DNA of 5,745 bases from Bacteroidales bacterium (lineage in GTDB: Bacteria; Bacteroidota; Bacteroidia; Bacteroidales; Azobacteroidaceae): the NCBI GenBank assembly GCA_020860885.1, contig JAJBTS010000011.1, positions 1-5,745 on the forward strand, read 5' to 3'. The position numbers were made by a program, and so were the translations under genes. The notes beneath the pieces were generated by a model. That model saw only the letters and a list, made by a program, of their open reading frames with translations. It was not told the DNA's origin and made no database searches. Below, piece by piece: positions 1 to 5,745 of this stretch (the stretch's first letter is position 1; the number at the start of each line of letters is the position of its first letter).

Positions 1-2
1 TT

Positions 3-298
3 TTTGAGAATTGTAATTTAGCGAATTCGGTATTCTGGAAGAAAAGACTTAAAATATAGTTTTCAAGAATTGCAATATGAGCGAAGTAGACTTCAATGAT
101 TGCGACTTATCTAAAAGTAAGTTTATTAACTGTGATTTATCGGGTGCTGCCTTTGAAAGGACACAGTTGATTCAGACCGATTTCAGGACTGCCTACAATT
201 ATACGATCGATCCCGAAAAAAATAATATTAAAAAAGCAGTCTTTTCACTTTCCGGAGTGAGAGGACTGCTTCGTAAATACGATATTAAGATAGAGTGA
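3..298 (+). pseudogene. Pentapeptide-repeat protein, C-terminal part, 5'-truncated by the window and frameshifted
   Basis: The frame starting at base 3 reads FENCNLANSVFWKKRLK, then I and a TAG stop at 57-59. The frame one base back continues as NIVFKNCNMSEVDFNDC and so on, to the TGA at 296-298. Joined at the AAAA run (51-54), the two parts give an unbroken series of five-residue units with F, L or M at the second position: VFWKK, RLKNI, VFKNC, NMSEV, DFNDC, DLSKS, KFINC, DLSGA, AFERT, QLIQT, DFRTA. This is the pentapeptide-repeat pattern, which folds as a right-handed quadrilateral beta helix. A non-repeat tail of about 30 residues follows and ends in KYDIKIE. One missing A explains the break: either a real mutation or a homopolymer sequencing error. 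An ATG at 77 could give a 73-residue fragment but is an internal repeat residue, not a natural start. The molecular role of such proteins is usually unknown, and nothing here assigns one. The gene is convergent with fhs. Confidence 0.75.
230..271 (-). terminator. Probable intrinsic terminator of the uvrB-fhs unit, inside the convergent gene
   Basis: Read on the minus strand, arm 271-256 pairs with arm 249-234: 14 of 16 positions match, with two C/A mismatches, around the loop CCGGAA. The base of the stem is an unbroken 8 bp (AAGCAGTC with GACTGCTT). It runs directly into six T residues (complement of A230-A235), followed by more AT-rich sequence. It starts 27 nt past the fhs stop codon. The same DNA encodes the C-terminal tail of the pentapeptide-repeat protein on the other strand. 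In plus-strand RNA the two mismatches become G-U wobbles, but no U tract follows on that side, so termination is expected only for minus-strand transcripts. Confidence 0.7.
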
Positions 299-1969
299 TC
301 AGGATAATCCTTCAATCTGTCCGTTTACTATATCTATATTAACAGCATTCGGAACTTTCGGTAGTCCCGGCATACGCATAATTTCTCCCGCAATAGCTAC
401 AATAAATTCGGCTCCGTTGTTAATAACTATATCATTAATTTTCAGTTTGAAACCTTTGGCTACGCCGTATTGCTTCGCATCGGCAGAAAAAGAATACTGA
501 GTTTTGGCGATACATACCGGGAAATGCTCAATTCCCATTTCGTGGGCAATTTTTAATATTCTTTCTGCTTTATCACTGAATTGTACTGCTTCTGCACCAT
601 AGATTTCTTTTGCAATTTTCTCGATCTTTACTTTGATAGGATCATTTTCATCGTAAGTAAAATGGAGTGGGGCAGAAGGTTTGTTTTCTATGGTTTCAAC
701 GACAGTATTTGCCAGGTCTATGGCTCCGTCGCCACCTTCCGCGAATGCGTTATTAACGGCAAAACCAACTCCTTTTTCCGTGCAGTGTTCTTTTAGTAAA
801 GAAATTTCTTCATCCGTATCGAAAGCATATTTATTAAAAGCAACAACGATGCTCTGCCCCATCTTTTGTATATTATCGATGTGCTTGTCCAGATTTTCGA
901 ATCCTTTGATGAAACCTCCGCGATTCGGTTTTTTAATATCGTTTACAGGAACCTCACCGTGCATTTTCAACGCTTGGGAAGTTACGACAATCACCGTTAA
1001 TTTCGGTTGCAGACCGGCTTTGCGGCATTTGATATTAAAGAATTTCTCCGCACCCAAGTCGGCGCCGAATCCCGCTTCCGTAATAACATATTCTCCAAAA
1101 GTAAGAGCCATTTTAGTAGCAAGTATAGAGTTGCATCCATGAGCAATATTTGCGAAAGGTCCGCCATGAATGAAAGCCGCTGTATTTTCCGTTGTCTGCA
1201 CCAGATTCGGATGGATGGCATCTTTCATCAATACCGCTATGGATCCTTCTATTTTCAGGTCTTTTACCTTGAAAGGTTTGCCTTCGTAATCTATGCCTAA
1301 CAATATTTCTCCGACCCTTCTTTTAAGGTCATCGATGTCTTTCGACAAGCAAAGTATAGCCATAATTTCCGAGGCAGGGGTTATATCGAAACCTGTTTCC
1401 GTGGGTATGCCGTTTGTGCGGGGCCCCAATCCGGTTACAATCTGGCGTAAGCTTCTGTCATTCACGTCTAATACCCTTTTCCAAAGTATTTCCCTTAATC
1501 CTACCCCGCATACGCCCTGATTCTGATAGAGATAGTTATCCAGAAGCGCAGTGATCATGTTGTGGGCGGATGTAACGGCATGAAAATCCCCGGTAAAATG
1601 AAGGTTGATATTTTCCATAGGCAATACCTGCGCGTAACCGCCGCCGGCAGCTCCGCCTTTCATTCCGAAACAAGGTCCCAGTGACGGTTCCCGTAAGGCA
1701 ACAATCGCCCTTTTACCTATTTTTTCCAAACCCAGAGCCAAGCCAATGGATACCGTTGTTTTTCCTATCCCTGCTTTGGTAGGGGTAATAGCTGTTACCA
1801 GGATCAGGTTGTTCTTTTTTACCTTTTCTTCGTCAATCAGGTTTACCGGTATCTTTGCGATGTATTTACCATAGTTTAATACTTCTTCTACCGGAATGTC
1901 GATTTGAGTAGCAATTTTTTTTATCTTCCTCAGTTTAATACTGCGGGCAATTTCAATGTCAGTCTTCAT
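299..1969 (-). CDS. fhs: Formate-tetrahydrofolate ligase
   Basis: This cytoplasmic enzyme uses ATP to join formate to tetrahydrofolate, giving 10-formyl-THF for purine and formyl-Met synthesis. In some anaerobes the reaction also serves formate handling. The 556-residue product has the usual family length. Visible motifs are the ATP-binding loop [11 protein letters not shown] (62-72), the block [11 protein letters not shown] followed by the signature [10 protein letters not shown] (92-112), [13 protein letters not shown] (125-137), the region ALKMHG (333-338), [13 protein letters not shown] (376-388), [10 protein letters not shown] (404-413), and the C-terminal block [10 protein letters not shown] (531-540). 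One oddity is Glu339 where the second family signature normally ends in Gly. The ATG at 1969 is favoured because it follows the other N-terminal sequences well and lies inside the 3' end of uvrB (11-nt overlap, different frame). There is no independent promoter, so expression probably depends on transcription and translation from uvrB. The stop codon abuts that of the convergent pentapeptide gene. Confidence 0.97.
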   Translation of the reverse strand: MKTDIEIARSIKLRKIKKIATQIDIPVEEVLNYGKYIAKIPVNLIDEEKVKKNNLILVTAITPTKAGIGKTTVSIGLALGLEKIGKRAIVALREPSLGPCFGMKGGAAGGGYAQVLPMENINLHFTGDFHAVTSAHNMITALLDNYLYQNQGVCGVGLREILWKRVLDVNDRSLRQIVTGLGPRTNGIPTETGFDITPASEIMAILCLSKDIDDLKRRVGEILLGIDYEGKPFKVKDLKIEGSIAVLMKDAIHPNLVQTTENTAAFIHGGPFANIAHGCNSILATKMALTFGEYVITEAGFGADLGAEKFFNIKCRKAGLQPKLTVIVVTSQALKMHGEVPVNDIKKPNRGGFIKGFENLDKHIDNIQKMGQSIVVAFNKYAFDTDEEISLLKEHCTEKGVGFAVNNAFAEGGDGAIDLANTVVETIENKPSAPLHFTYDENDPIKVKIEKIAKEIYGAEAVQFSDKAERILKIAHEMGIEHFPVCIAKTQYSFSADAKQYGVAKGFKLKINDIVINNGAEFIVAIAGEIMRMPGLPKVPNAVNIDIVNGQIEGLS

Positions 1970-3983
1970 TTTTATATTGATTTTTCATTATTTCTTCTAA
2001 TTTAATTAACTCATCCCGGTACTGGGCCGCTTCGAGGAAATCCAGTTTTTTAGAGGCTTCCATCATCATTTTCCGGGTCTTATCGATTGCTTTTTGGAGC
2101 TGTTTTTTAGTCATGTTTTTCACGACGGGATCAGCAGCAAGATTGAAAGCATCTTCTTTTTCGACGTATGCTTTTTGTTCCTGTTCTGTATTTTTGAGGA
2201 GAGAAGATTGAGTCGTTTTTTTAATTTGAGTAGGAGTGATATTATTCTCCTCATTGTATTTTAATTGTTTTTCTCTTCTCCTTATAGTTTCCTCTATAGT
2301 TTTCCTCATACTGTCCGTAATTTTGTCGGCATAGAAAATAACTTTCCCGTTTACATTACGGGCAGCACGTCCGGCCGTCTGGGTTAAGGAGCGGTGAGAA
2401 CGGAGAAATCCCTCTTTATCAGCATCGAGAACAGCGACCAGAGATACCTCTGGAAGATCCAGTCCTTCTCTTAACAGGTTCACACCGATGAGGACATCAA
2501 AGACTCCCTGGCGTAACTTCTCCATGATTTCTATTCTTTCCAGAGTATCTACATCCGAGTGAATATAAGCCGTACGTATTCCCATCCGGGTGAAATAAGA
2601 GTTTAACTCTTCTGCCATCCGTTTGGTCAATGTGGTAACCAGAGTCCGTTCGTTCTTTTCGGTGCGAAGTTGAATTTCTTCCATTAAGTCGTCTATCTGA
2701 TTCAGGCTCGGACGCACATCAATAAGCGGATCTAACAATCCGGTAGGACGAACGACCTGCTCGGTAACAATTCCTTCACTCATCTGTAATTCAAAATCGG
2801 CCGGTGTTGCACTGATAAATATTTTTTGTGGAGTCAAGGATTCGAATTCATCAAAAGTTAACGGGCGGTTATCGATGGCTGCCGGTAAACGGAACCCGTA
2901 TTCTACCAGATTGATTTTTCTGGAATGGTCTCCTCCGTACATGGCTCGTATCTGTGGGATAGTCACGTGACTTTCATCAATAACAGTCAGGAAATCTCTT
3001 GGGAAATAATCGATCAGGCAGAAAGGACGGCTTCCCGGCTGACGGCGGTCGAAGTAGCGGGAATAGTTTTCTATTCCGGAACAATAACCTAATTCCCGGA
3101 TCATTTCCAAATCATAAGTAACCCTTTCATACAAACGCTTGGCTTCCTGGAACTGACCTCCATCTGTGAAAAATTTCACCCTTTCTCCCAGGTCGACATC
3201 AATATCCTGTACAGCTAAATCAATTCTTTCTTTTGTAGTAACGAAAAGGTTGGCCGGATAAATGTCGTAAGTTTCAAAAATGTTCAGGGGATGTCCGTCG
3301 ATGGGATCAAAAGTATAGATCTCTTCAATTTCATCTCCCCAGAAAAGAACCCGTAAAGCCGTATCGTTATAAGCGAGGAAAATATCGACGGTATCACCTT
3401 TTACCCGGAAATGTCCGCGGGTAAATTCGATCTGGTTCCGGGAATATAAACTGGCTACTAACCTGCGAAGGAAATCATTACGGGAAAAGGTCATTCCTTT
3501 TTTTATGGATACGACGTTTTCCCTGAAATCCTCGGGATTCCCGATCCCATACAAGCAGGAAACAGAAGAAACAATGATCACATCCCTTCTTCCGGAAAGC
3601 AAGGCGGAAGTAGTAGAGAGCCTTAATTTTTCAATTTCATCATTGATAGACAGATCTTTTTCTATATAGGTATTGGAAGATGGAATGTATGCTTCCGGCT
3701 GATAATAATCGTAATAAGAAACAAAATATTCTACTGCGTTATTGGGAAAGAAAGCTTTAAATTCGCTGTATAACTGCGCTGCCAGTGTTTTGTTATGACT
3801 TAATACGAGGGTTGGCTTATTTACTTCCTTAATAACATTGGCAATAGTAAAGGTTTTACCCGAGCCTGTAACACCCAGGAGGGTTTGATAGGGTAATTGT
3901 TGATTTACCCCTTCGACCAGTTCTTTTATAGCTTGTGGTTGGTCTCCTGTTGGTTTGTATTGAGATGTTAATTGAAATTCCAT
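1959..3983 (-). CDS. uvrB: UvrABC excinuclease subunit B (damage-recognition helicase)
   Basis: UvrB is loaded onto damaged DNA by UvrA, verifies the lesion and recruits UvrC for dual incision in nucleotide excision repair. The 674-residue protein is full length. Walker A is GVTGSGKT (37-44). The damage-probing beta hairpin with its aromatic residues lies at about 89-115 ([12 protein letters not shown]). The Walker B box is DESH (336-339), motif III is SAT (391-393), motif V is [13 protein letters not shown] (500-512) and motif VI is QTAGRAARN (535-543). The C-terminal UVR motif, which contacts UvrC, is at about 629-664. A lysine- and glutamate-rich linker (about 565-625) joins it to the helicase core, as is usual. 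All catalytic motifs are intact. The ATG at 3983 gives the standard N-terminus with the Q-like segment [12 protein letters not shown] TAnnTTTG box 20-28 nt upstream implies a short leader. The 3' end overlaps fhs by 11 nt. Confidence 0.98.
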   Translation of the reverse strand: MEFQLTSQYKPTGDQPQAIKELVEGVNQQLPYQTLLGVTGSGKTFTIANVIKEVNKPTLVLSHNKTLAAQLYSEFKAFFPNNAVEYFVSYYDYYQPEAYIPSSNTYIEKDLSINDEIEKLRLSTTSALLSGRRDVIIVSSVSCLYGIGNPEDFRENVVSIKKGMTFSRNDFLRRLVASLYSRNQIEFTRGHFRVKGDTVDIFLAYNDTALRVLFWGDEIEEIYTFDPIDGHPLNIFETYDIYPANLFVTTKERIDLAVQDIDVDLGERVKFFTDGGQFQEAKRLYERVTYDLEMIRELGYCSGIENYSRYFDRRQPGSRPFCLIDYFPRDFLTVIDESHVTIPQIRAMYGGDHSRKINLVEYGFRLPAAIDNRPLTFDEFESLTPQKIFISATPADFELQMSEGIVTEQVVRPTGLLDPLIDVRPSLNQIDDLMEEIQLRTEKNERTLVTTLTKRMAEELNSYFTRMGIRTAYIHSDVDTLERIEIMEKLRQGVFDVLIGVNLLREGLDLPEVSLVAVLDADKEGFLRSHRSLTQTAGRAARNVNGKVIFYADKITDSMRKTIEETIRRREKQLKYNEENNITPTQIKKTTQSSLLKNTEQEQKAYVEKEDAFNLAADPVVKNMTKKQLQKAIDKTRKMMMEASKKLDFLEAAQYRDELIKLEEIMKNQYKNED

Positions 3984-4003
3984 GTTGTTAAAATTGTAAG
4001 ATA

Positions 4004-4011
4004 CAAAAGTA
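4004..4011 (-). promoter_or_regulatory. Probable -7 promoter box for uvrB-fhs
   Basis: The minus strand reads TACTTTTG, an exact match to the Bacteroidetes -7 consensus TAnnTTTG. It lies 20 nt before the uvrB ATG, so the expected leader is only about 10-15 nt. No clear TTTG -33 box is seen at the expected spacing. The stretch from 4012 to about 4080 holds nothing else that I recognise, and no SOS-box-like palindrome was found near the start. Confidence 0.55.
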
Positions 4012-4080
4012 CACTATGTATTTGATTTTTTACGTAGAGTATCTGAAAAGTTTCTTGAAAGTTTGTTAAGAGTCCTATAA

Positions 4081-4120
4081 TAAAAAGAAAAGAGAACAGA
4101 TTCTGAAATCTGTTCTCTTT
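4081..4120 (-). terminator. Rho-independent terminator after the tRNA genes
   Basis: A perfect 14-bp inverted repeat (4089-4102 and 4107-4120) flanks a 4-nt loop. On the minus strand it is followed by TCTTTTTA. It begins 4 nt after the 3' end of tRNA-Gly, so it ends the tRNA transcript and any readthrough from ribH, and insulates the uvrB promoter downstream. Confidence 0.88.
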
Positions 4121-4124
4121 CGGG

Positions 4125-4197
4125 AGCGGAAGACGGGACTCAAACCCGCGACCCTCAGCTTGGAAGGCTAATGCTCTATCAACTGAGCTACTTCCGC
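4125..4197 (-). tRNA. tRNA-Gly (anticodon TCC), unusual A19/T56
   Basis: The 73-nt cloverleaf is complete without CCA. The acceptor is GCGGAAG/CTTCCGC with discriminator T, the D stem is GCTC/GAGC, and the anticodon stem is TTAGC/GCTGA (one T-G pair) around the loop CTTCCAA. The anticodon TCC lies at 4162-4164. The T stem is GCGGG/CCCGT with a G-T first pair. Two normally conserved bases differ together. The D loop AGTTGATA has A in place of G19 (position 4179). The T loop TTTGAGT has T in place of C56 (position 4142). The two changes would keep a Watson-Crick tertiary pair, which argues for a folded, working tRNA. It lies 46 nt downstream of tRNA-Tyr and is probably co-transcribed with it. 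Confidence 0.93.
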
Positions 4198-4202
4198 AAT
4201 TT

Positions 4203-4235
4203 AGTTAACAAATTATTGAGGCTTAATTGTTAACT
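4203..4235. repeat. 9-bp inverted repeat in the spacer between the two tRNA genes
   Basis: AGTTAACAA (4203-4211) and TTGTTAACT (4227-4235) are perfect complements around a 15-nt loop. On the plus strand a G and six T follow, like a weak terminator facing away from the tRNA genes. On the minus strand no T run follows. It may be a processing hairpin between tRNA-Tyr and tRNA-Gly, a weak barrier to antisense transcription, or chance in AT-rich DNA. Confidence 0.4.
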
Positions 4236-4243
4236 GTTTTTTG

Positions 4244-4326
4244 TGGGCAGTGATGGATTCGAACCACCGAAGACGTAAGTCATCTGAGTTACAGTCAGAC
4301 CCATTTGGCCACTCTGGTAACTGCCC
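4244..4326 (-). tRNA. tRNA-Tyr (anticodon GTA)
   Basis: This is an 83-nt class II tRNA. The acceptor is GGGCAGT/ACTGCCC with discriminator A, and CCA is not encoded. The anticodon stem is TCTGA/TCAGA around CTGTAAC, with anticodon GTA at 4290-4292. The long variable arm (TGACTTACGTCTTC) contains the GAC/GTC stem expected of bacterial tRNA-Tyr. The T arm is GGTGG-TTCGAAT-CCATC with a canonical loop, and the D loop keeps GG. The gene begins 29 nt after the end of ribH and precedes tRNA-Gly. A Tyr-Gly tRNA pair is a common arrangement in bacteria, often next to tRNA-Thr and tuf, but those are not present here. Confidence 0.95.
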
Positions 4327-4341
4327 TTTTCAAAAGCACTG

Positions 4342-4349
4342 CAAAGATA
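4342..4349 (-). promoter_or_regulatory. Probable -7 promoter box for the tRNA-Tyr/tRNA-Gly unit
   Basis: The minus strand reads TATCTTTG, an exact TAnnTTTG match, ending 15 nt before the first base of tRNA-Tyr and placed inside the 29-nt gap after ribH. A CTTG (one mismatch to the -33 box TTTG) lies 19 nt upstream at 4369-4372, and a perfect TTTG lies 23 nt upstream at 4373-4376, both inside the 3' end of ribH. The tRNAs therefore probably have their own promoter as well as readthrough from ribH. Confidence 0.6.
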
Positions 4350-4355
4350 CAACTA

Positions 4356-4847
4356 TTAATTGAAATTGCAAGCAAATTTTGCCATTTTTATAGCGGTAAT
4401 TGCAGCTTCATCTCCTTTATTTCCGTGTTTACCGCCGGCGCGGTCTATGGCTTGTTGCAAATTATCCGTAGTTAGCAATCCAAAGATGTATGGAATGTCT
4501 CCATCTACATTCATTTGGGCAAAACCTTGAGTAACACCGGAACAAACATAATCAAAATGGGGGGTATCTCCTCTGATTACACATCCCAGACCGATGATTG
4601 CGTCCGGACGAATGCTTTCTACTACCCGTTTGGCTCCATAAATCAATTCAAAGCTTCCCGGAACATACGCAACCGTAATATTTTCAGGCTTAACTCCTGC
4701 TTTTAATAAAGTATTGTAGGCACCGTCCCGGAGTTTGAGAGTGATGTCCGGATTCCATTCGGATACAACAATCGCAAAGTGCATTTTTGATGCGTCCGGT
4801 AGGGTATTCGGATCGTAATCGGATAAATTATGGAGTTCGGTTGCCAT
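4356..4847 (-). CDS. ribH: 6,7-dimethyl-8-ribityllumazine synthase
   Basis: The enzyme condenses 5-amino-6-ribitylaminouracil with 3,4-dihydroxy-2-butanone 4-phosphate to give lumazine, the penultimate step of riboflavin synthesis. It is cytoplasmic and forms pentamers or 60-mer capsids. The 163-residue product has the family length. Key features are SEWN (29-32), whose aromatic residue stacks on the pyrimidine ring, PGSFE (63-67), and [14 protein letters not shown] (88-101) with the catalytic His97. The C-terminal block FGLLTTDN (122-129) through [11 protein letters not shown] (135-145) follows, with the phosphate-binding Arg136. No catalytic residue is missing. The ATG shares its A with the stop of the upstream TPR gene (TAATG), which suggests translational coupling. 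No FMN riboswitch is visible upstream of the pair and no other rib gene is in the window. No hairpin terminator follows, so transcripts may continue into the tRNA genes. Confidence 0.97.
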   Translation of the reverse strand: MATELHNLSDYDPNTLPDASKMHFAIVVSEWNPDITLKLRDGAYNTLLKAGVKPENITVAYVPGSFELIYGAKRVVESIRPDAIIGLGCVIRGDTPHFDYVCSGVTQGFAQMNVDGDIPYIFGLLTTDNLQQAIDRAGGKHGNKGDEAAITAIKMAKFACNFN

Positions 4848-5542
4848 TATTTAATCAGAGCTTTAGCGCGTTCAATATATTTATCGATACTCGCAGCTTC
4901 CTGTGATTGCGGGTATTTTGTTTTGATGGTCGTATAAATATCCAAAGCTTCTTTATATTCTTCCAGGCTTTCATAAGCTATGGCTGCCTTATTCAGATAT
5001 ATAGGACTTATCGTAGAGTTATTTGCTTTAGACGCAGCTTTTTTGAAAAAATCGATTCCTTGTTTGATATTTCCTAAATTAACCTGGCAATCGCCTATGG
5101 CTCCCTGTATCTGGGCGGCAAATAAGTCATCTTTGCTGCTATAGCTTTTCAGATTATTCAGCGCAGCTTCATAATCCCCTAAGTTGTATTGGCAAATACC
5201 GGCGTAAGCTTTTGCCAGATTGGCTGTTTCTGTGCCGCTGTATTCGTCTATAATATCAATGAAGCCAATATAGTCCAGGCTGTCACCGTTGAGAGCTATT
5301 TCCCATTGTTGATTTGCAAAGTAGTTTTCTCCCGGAAAAATAGCAATTTGCGCATTGTTTTCTCTCGGAACAAGATAGGCATGACGGAAAACGATTATTC
5401 CTACTACAACTAAAATGATTGCAGCAACACCTATAAGTATTTGCTTCCAGTATTTATCAATAAACTGATCTGTTTTTGATAAAATTTCGCCTACATTCTG
5501 TTCTGCCTGAGAAGGGTCGCTTGCTTTTACTTTCTTTGCCAT
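4847..5542 (-). CDS. Membrane-anchored tetratricopeptide-repeat protein
   Basis: The 231-residue protein has a charged, lysine-rich cytoplasmic N-terminus (1-33) and one hydrophobic membrane segment at about 35-52 ([18 protein letters not shown]). The rest is a mostly helical domain, presumably in the periplasm. TPR-like helix pairs appear at about 107-140 ([18 protein letters not shown]), 143-176 ([20 protein letters not shown]) and 180-213 ([18 protein letters not shown]), with the expected G/A and Y positions. This layout resembles YfgM-type proteins, single-pass TPR proteins linked to the Sec translocon and periplasmic chaperones in E. coli, but that assignment is inferred from architecture only. 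The protein is probably a scaffold for protein contacts, not an enzyme. It is the first gene of a unit with ribH (TAATG overlap). The ATG at 5542 opens the positively charged N-terminus, and an in-phase -7 box lies 52 nt upstream. Confidence 0.9.
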   Translation of the reverse strand: MAKKVKASDPSQAEQNVGEILSKTDQFIDKYWKQILIGVAAIILVVVGIIVFRHAYLVPRENNAQIAIFPGENYFANQQWEIALNGDSLDYIGFIDIIDEYSGTETANLAKAYAGICQYNLGDYEAALNNLKSYSSKDDLFAAQIQGAIGDCQVNLGNIKQGIDFFKKAASKANNSTISPIYLNKAAIAYESLEEYKEALDIYTTIKTKYPQSQEAASIDKYIERAKALIK

Positions 5543-5594
5543 TTTAATTTTGTATTATAAAATAGGGTTACTATTTAAATTGTTTTTCGGAATG

Positions 5595-5602
5595 CAAAAG
5601 TA
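5595..5602 (-). promoter_or_regulatory. Probable -7 promoter box for the TPR-ribH unit
   Basis: The minus strand reads TACTTTTG, an exact TAnnTTTG match. TTTC (one mismatch to the -33 box TTTG) lies 20 nt upstream at 5623-5626, within the usual spacing. The predicted leader is roughly 45 nt and AT-rich. I see no riboswitch fold in it. Confidence 0.6.
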
Positions 5603-5706
5603 AATCATTTAAAATAATAAAAGAAATTTTTGTTTATCTTTTTTTATTTCCCATATAAACCTCTATATTAGTGCTGGCAAAGAACTCCAAAAAATATTTC
5701 ACCTGC

Positions 5707-5745
5707 ATGACGTTTTTATTTGTAGTTCACGGCGAAGGAAGAGTT
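5707..5745 (+). CDS. Start of a divergent gene, cut by the window edge; possibly a glycosyltransferase
   Basis: From the ATG at 5707 the open frame reads MTFLFVVHGEGRV to the end of the window. The short hydrophobic strand followed by GEGR resembles the N-terminus of Bacteroidetes GT-B-fold glycosyltransferase-like proteins, whose first strand and loop read like FIVQGEGRGH. Thirteen residues are too few for assignment, and the residue after GEGR is Val instead of the expected Gly. An in-frame GTG at 5671 is an alternative start, and the frame is closed by TAA at 5656-5658. The spacer 5603-5706 shows no convincing plus-strand promoter; a TTTG at 5629-5632 has no proper -7 partner. The gene could equally be an unrelated protein. 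Confidence 0.4.
   Translation, partial: MTFLFVVHGEGRV

Noticed and set aside
48..59. Programmed -1 ribosomal frameshift in the pentapeptide gene
   Set aside because: The site CTT AAA ATA is not an X XXY YYZ slippery heptamer. Slipping AAA back one base would place it on TAA, and CTT would move to ACT, so re-pairing is poor. A lost A is simpler.
681..1142. 153-codon open frame on the plus strand, opposite fhs
   Set aside because: It lies wholly antisense to a well-conserved fhs. Its product has no recognisable pattern, and it looks like a by-product of codon bias on the other strand.
581..1520. Further short open frames on both strands within fhs
   Set aside because: All overlap the intact fhs frame. 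They lack promoters or plausible starts, and their translations read as low-quality shadows of fhs.
4012..4080. Possible SOS operator or small gene upstream of uvrB
   Set aside because: No LexA-like palindrome, no credible coding frame and no stable structure could be picked out by eye.
4515..4706. 63-codon plus-strand frame inside ribH
   Set aside because: Antisense to a complete, catalytically intact ribH, with no supporting signals.
5189..5413. 74-codon plus-strand frame inside the TPR gene
   Set aside because: Antisense to a coherent TPR protein with a membrane anchor. No promoter and no family resemblance.
5543..5594. FMN riboswitch in the leader of the TPR-ribH unit
   Set aside because: The leader is about 45 nt and AT-rich, far too short and without the conserved RFN-element segments.
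1..5745. CRISPR array, insertion sequence, phage or defence genes
   Set aside because: No direct-repeat array, transposase motif, terminal inverted repeat or toxin/nuclease-like gene is visible. All long genes are housekeeping.

Overview
The window reads as ordinary chromosomal DNA of a member of the Bacteroidetes, most likely the order Bacteroidales. Three gene groups start just downstream of exact TAnnTTTG boxes, the -7 element of the Bacteroidetes primary sigma factor. No strong Shine-Dalgarno sequence stands before the start codons, the two tRNA genes do not encode their CCA ends, and the base composition is AT-rich. The genus cannot be fixed from this sequence.

Layout, left to right. 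Positions 3-298 (+) hold the 3' part of a pentapeptide-repeat protein gene that enters from outside the window and is broken by a one-base frameshift near 51-54. It meets the minus-strand gene fhs (formate-tetrahydrofolate ligase) tail to tail with no intergenic base. The likely terminator of fhs lies inside the last codons of the pentapeptide gene. fhs overlaps the upstream gene uvrB (excision-repair helicase subunit) by 11 nt, so these two form a coupled uvrB-fhs unit with its own promoter near 4004-4011.

The 372-nt stretch 3984-4355 has no protein gene. It holds the uvrB promoter, a strong minus-strand terminator, tRNA-Gly(TCC), a spacer hairpin, tRNA-Tyr(GTA) and the tRNA promoter. Upstream lies a second minus-strand unit: a membrane-anchored TPR protein followed by ribH (lumazine synthase, riboflavin pathway). 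They share the A of a TAATG stop/start, and their promoter is at 5595-5602. The right edge (5603-5745) is a divergent intergenic region with the first codons of a plus-strand gene that runs out of the window.

The genes are housekeeping functions: one-carbon metabolism, nucleotide excision repair, translation, riboflavin synthesis and an envelope TPR protein. I see no mobile element, CRISPR array, defence locus or novel multi-gene system. The most interesting signals are small. tRNA-Gly appears to replace the nearly universal tertiary pair G19-C56 with A19-U56. A terminator is embedded in the coding end of a convergent gene. The pentapeptide gene has a frameshift that keeps the five-residue register exactly if one A is restored.
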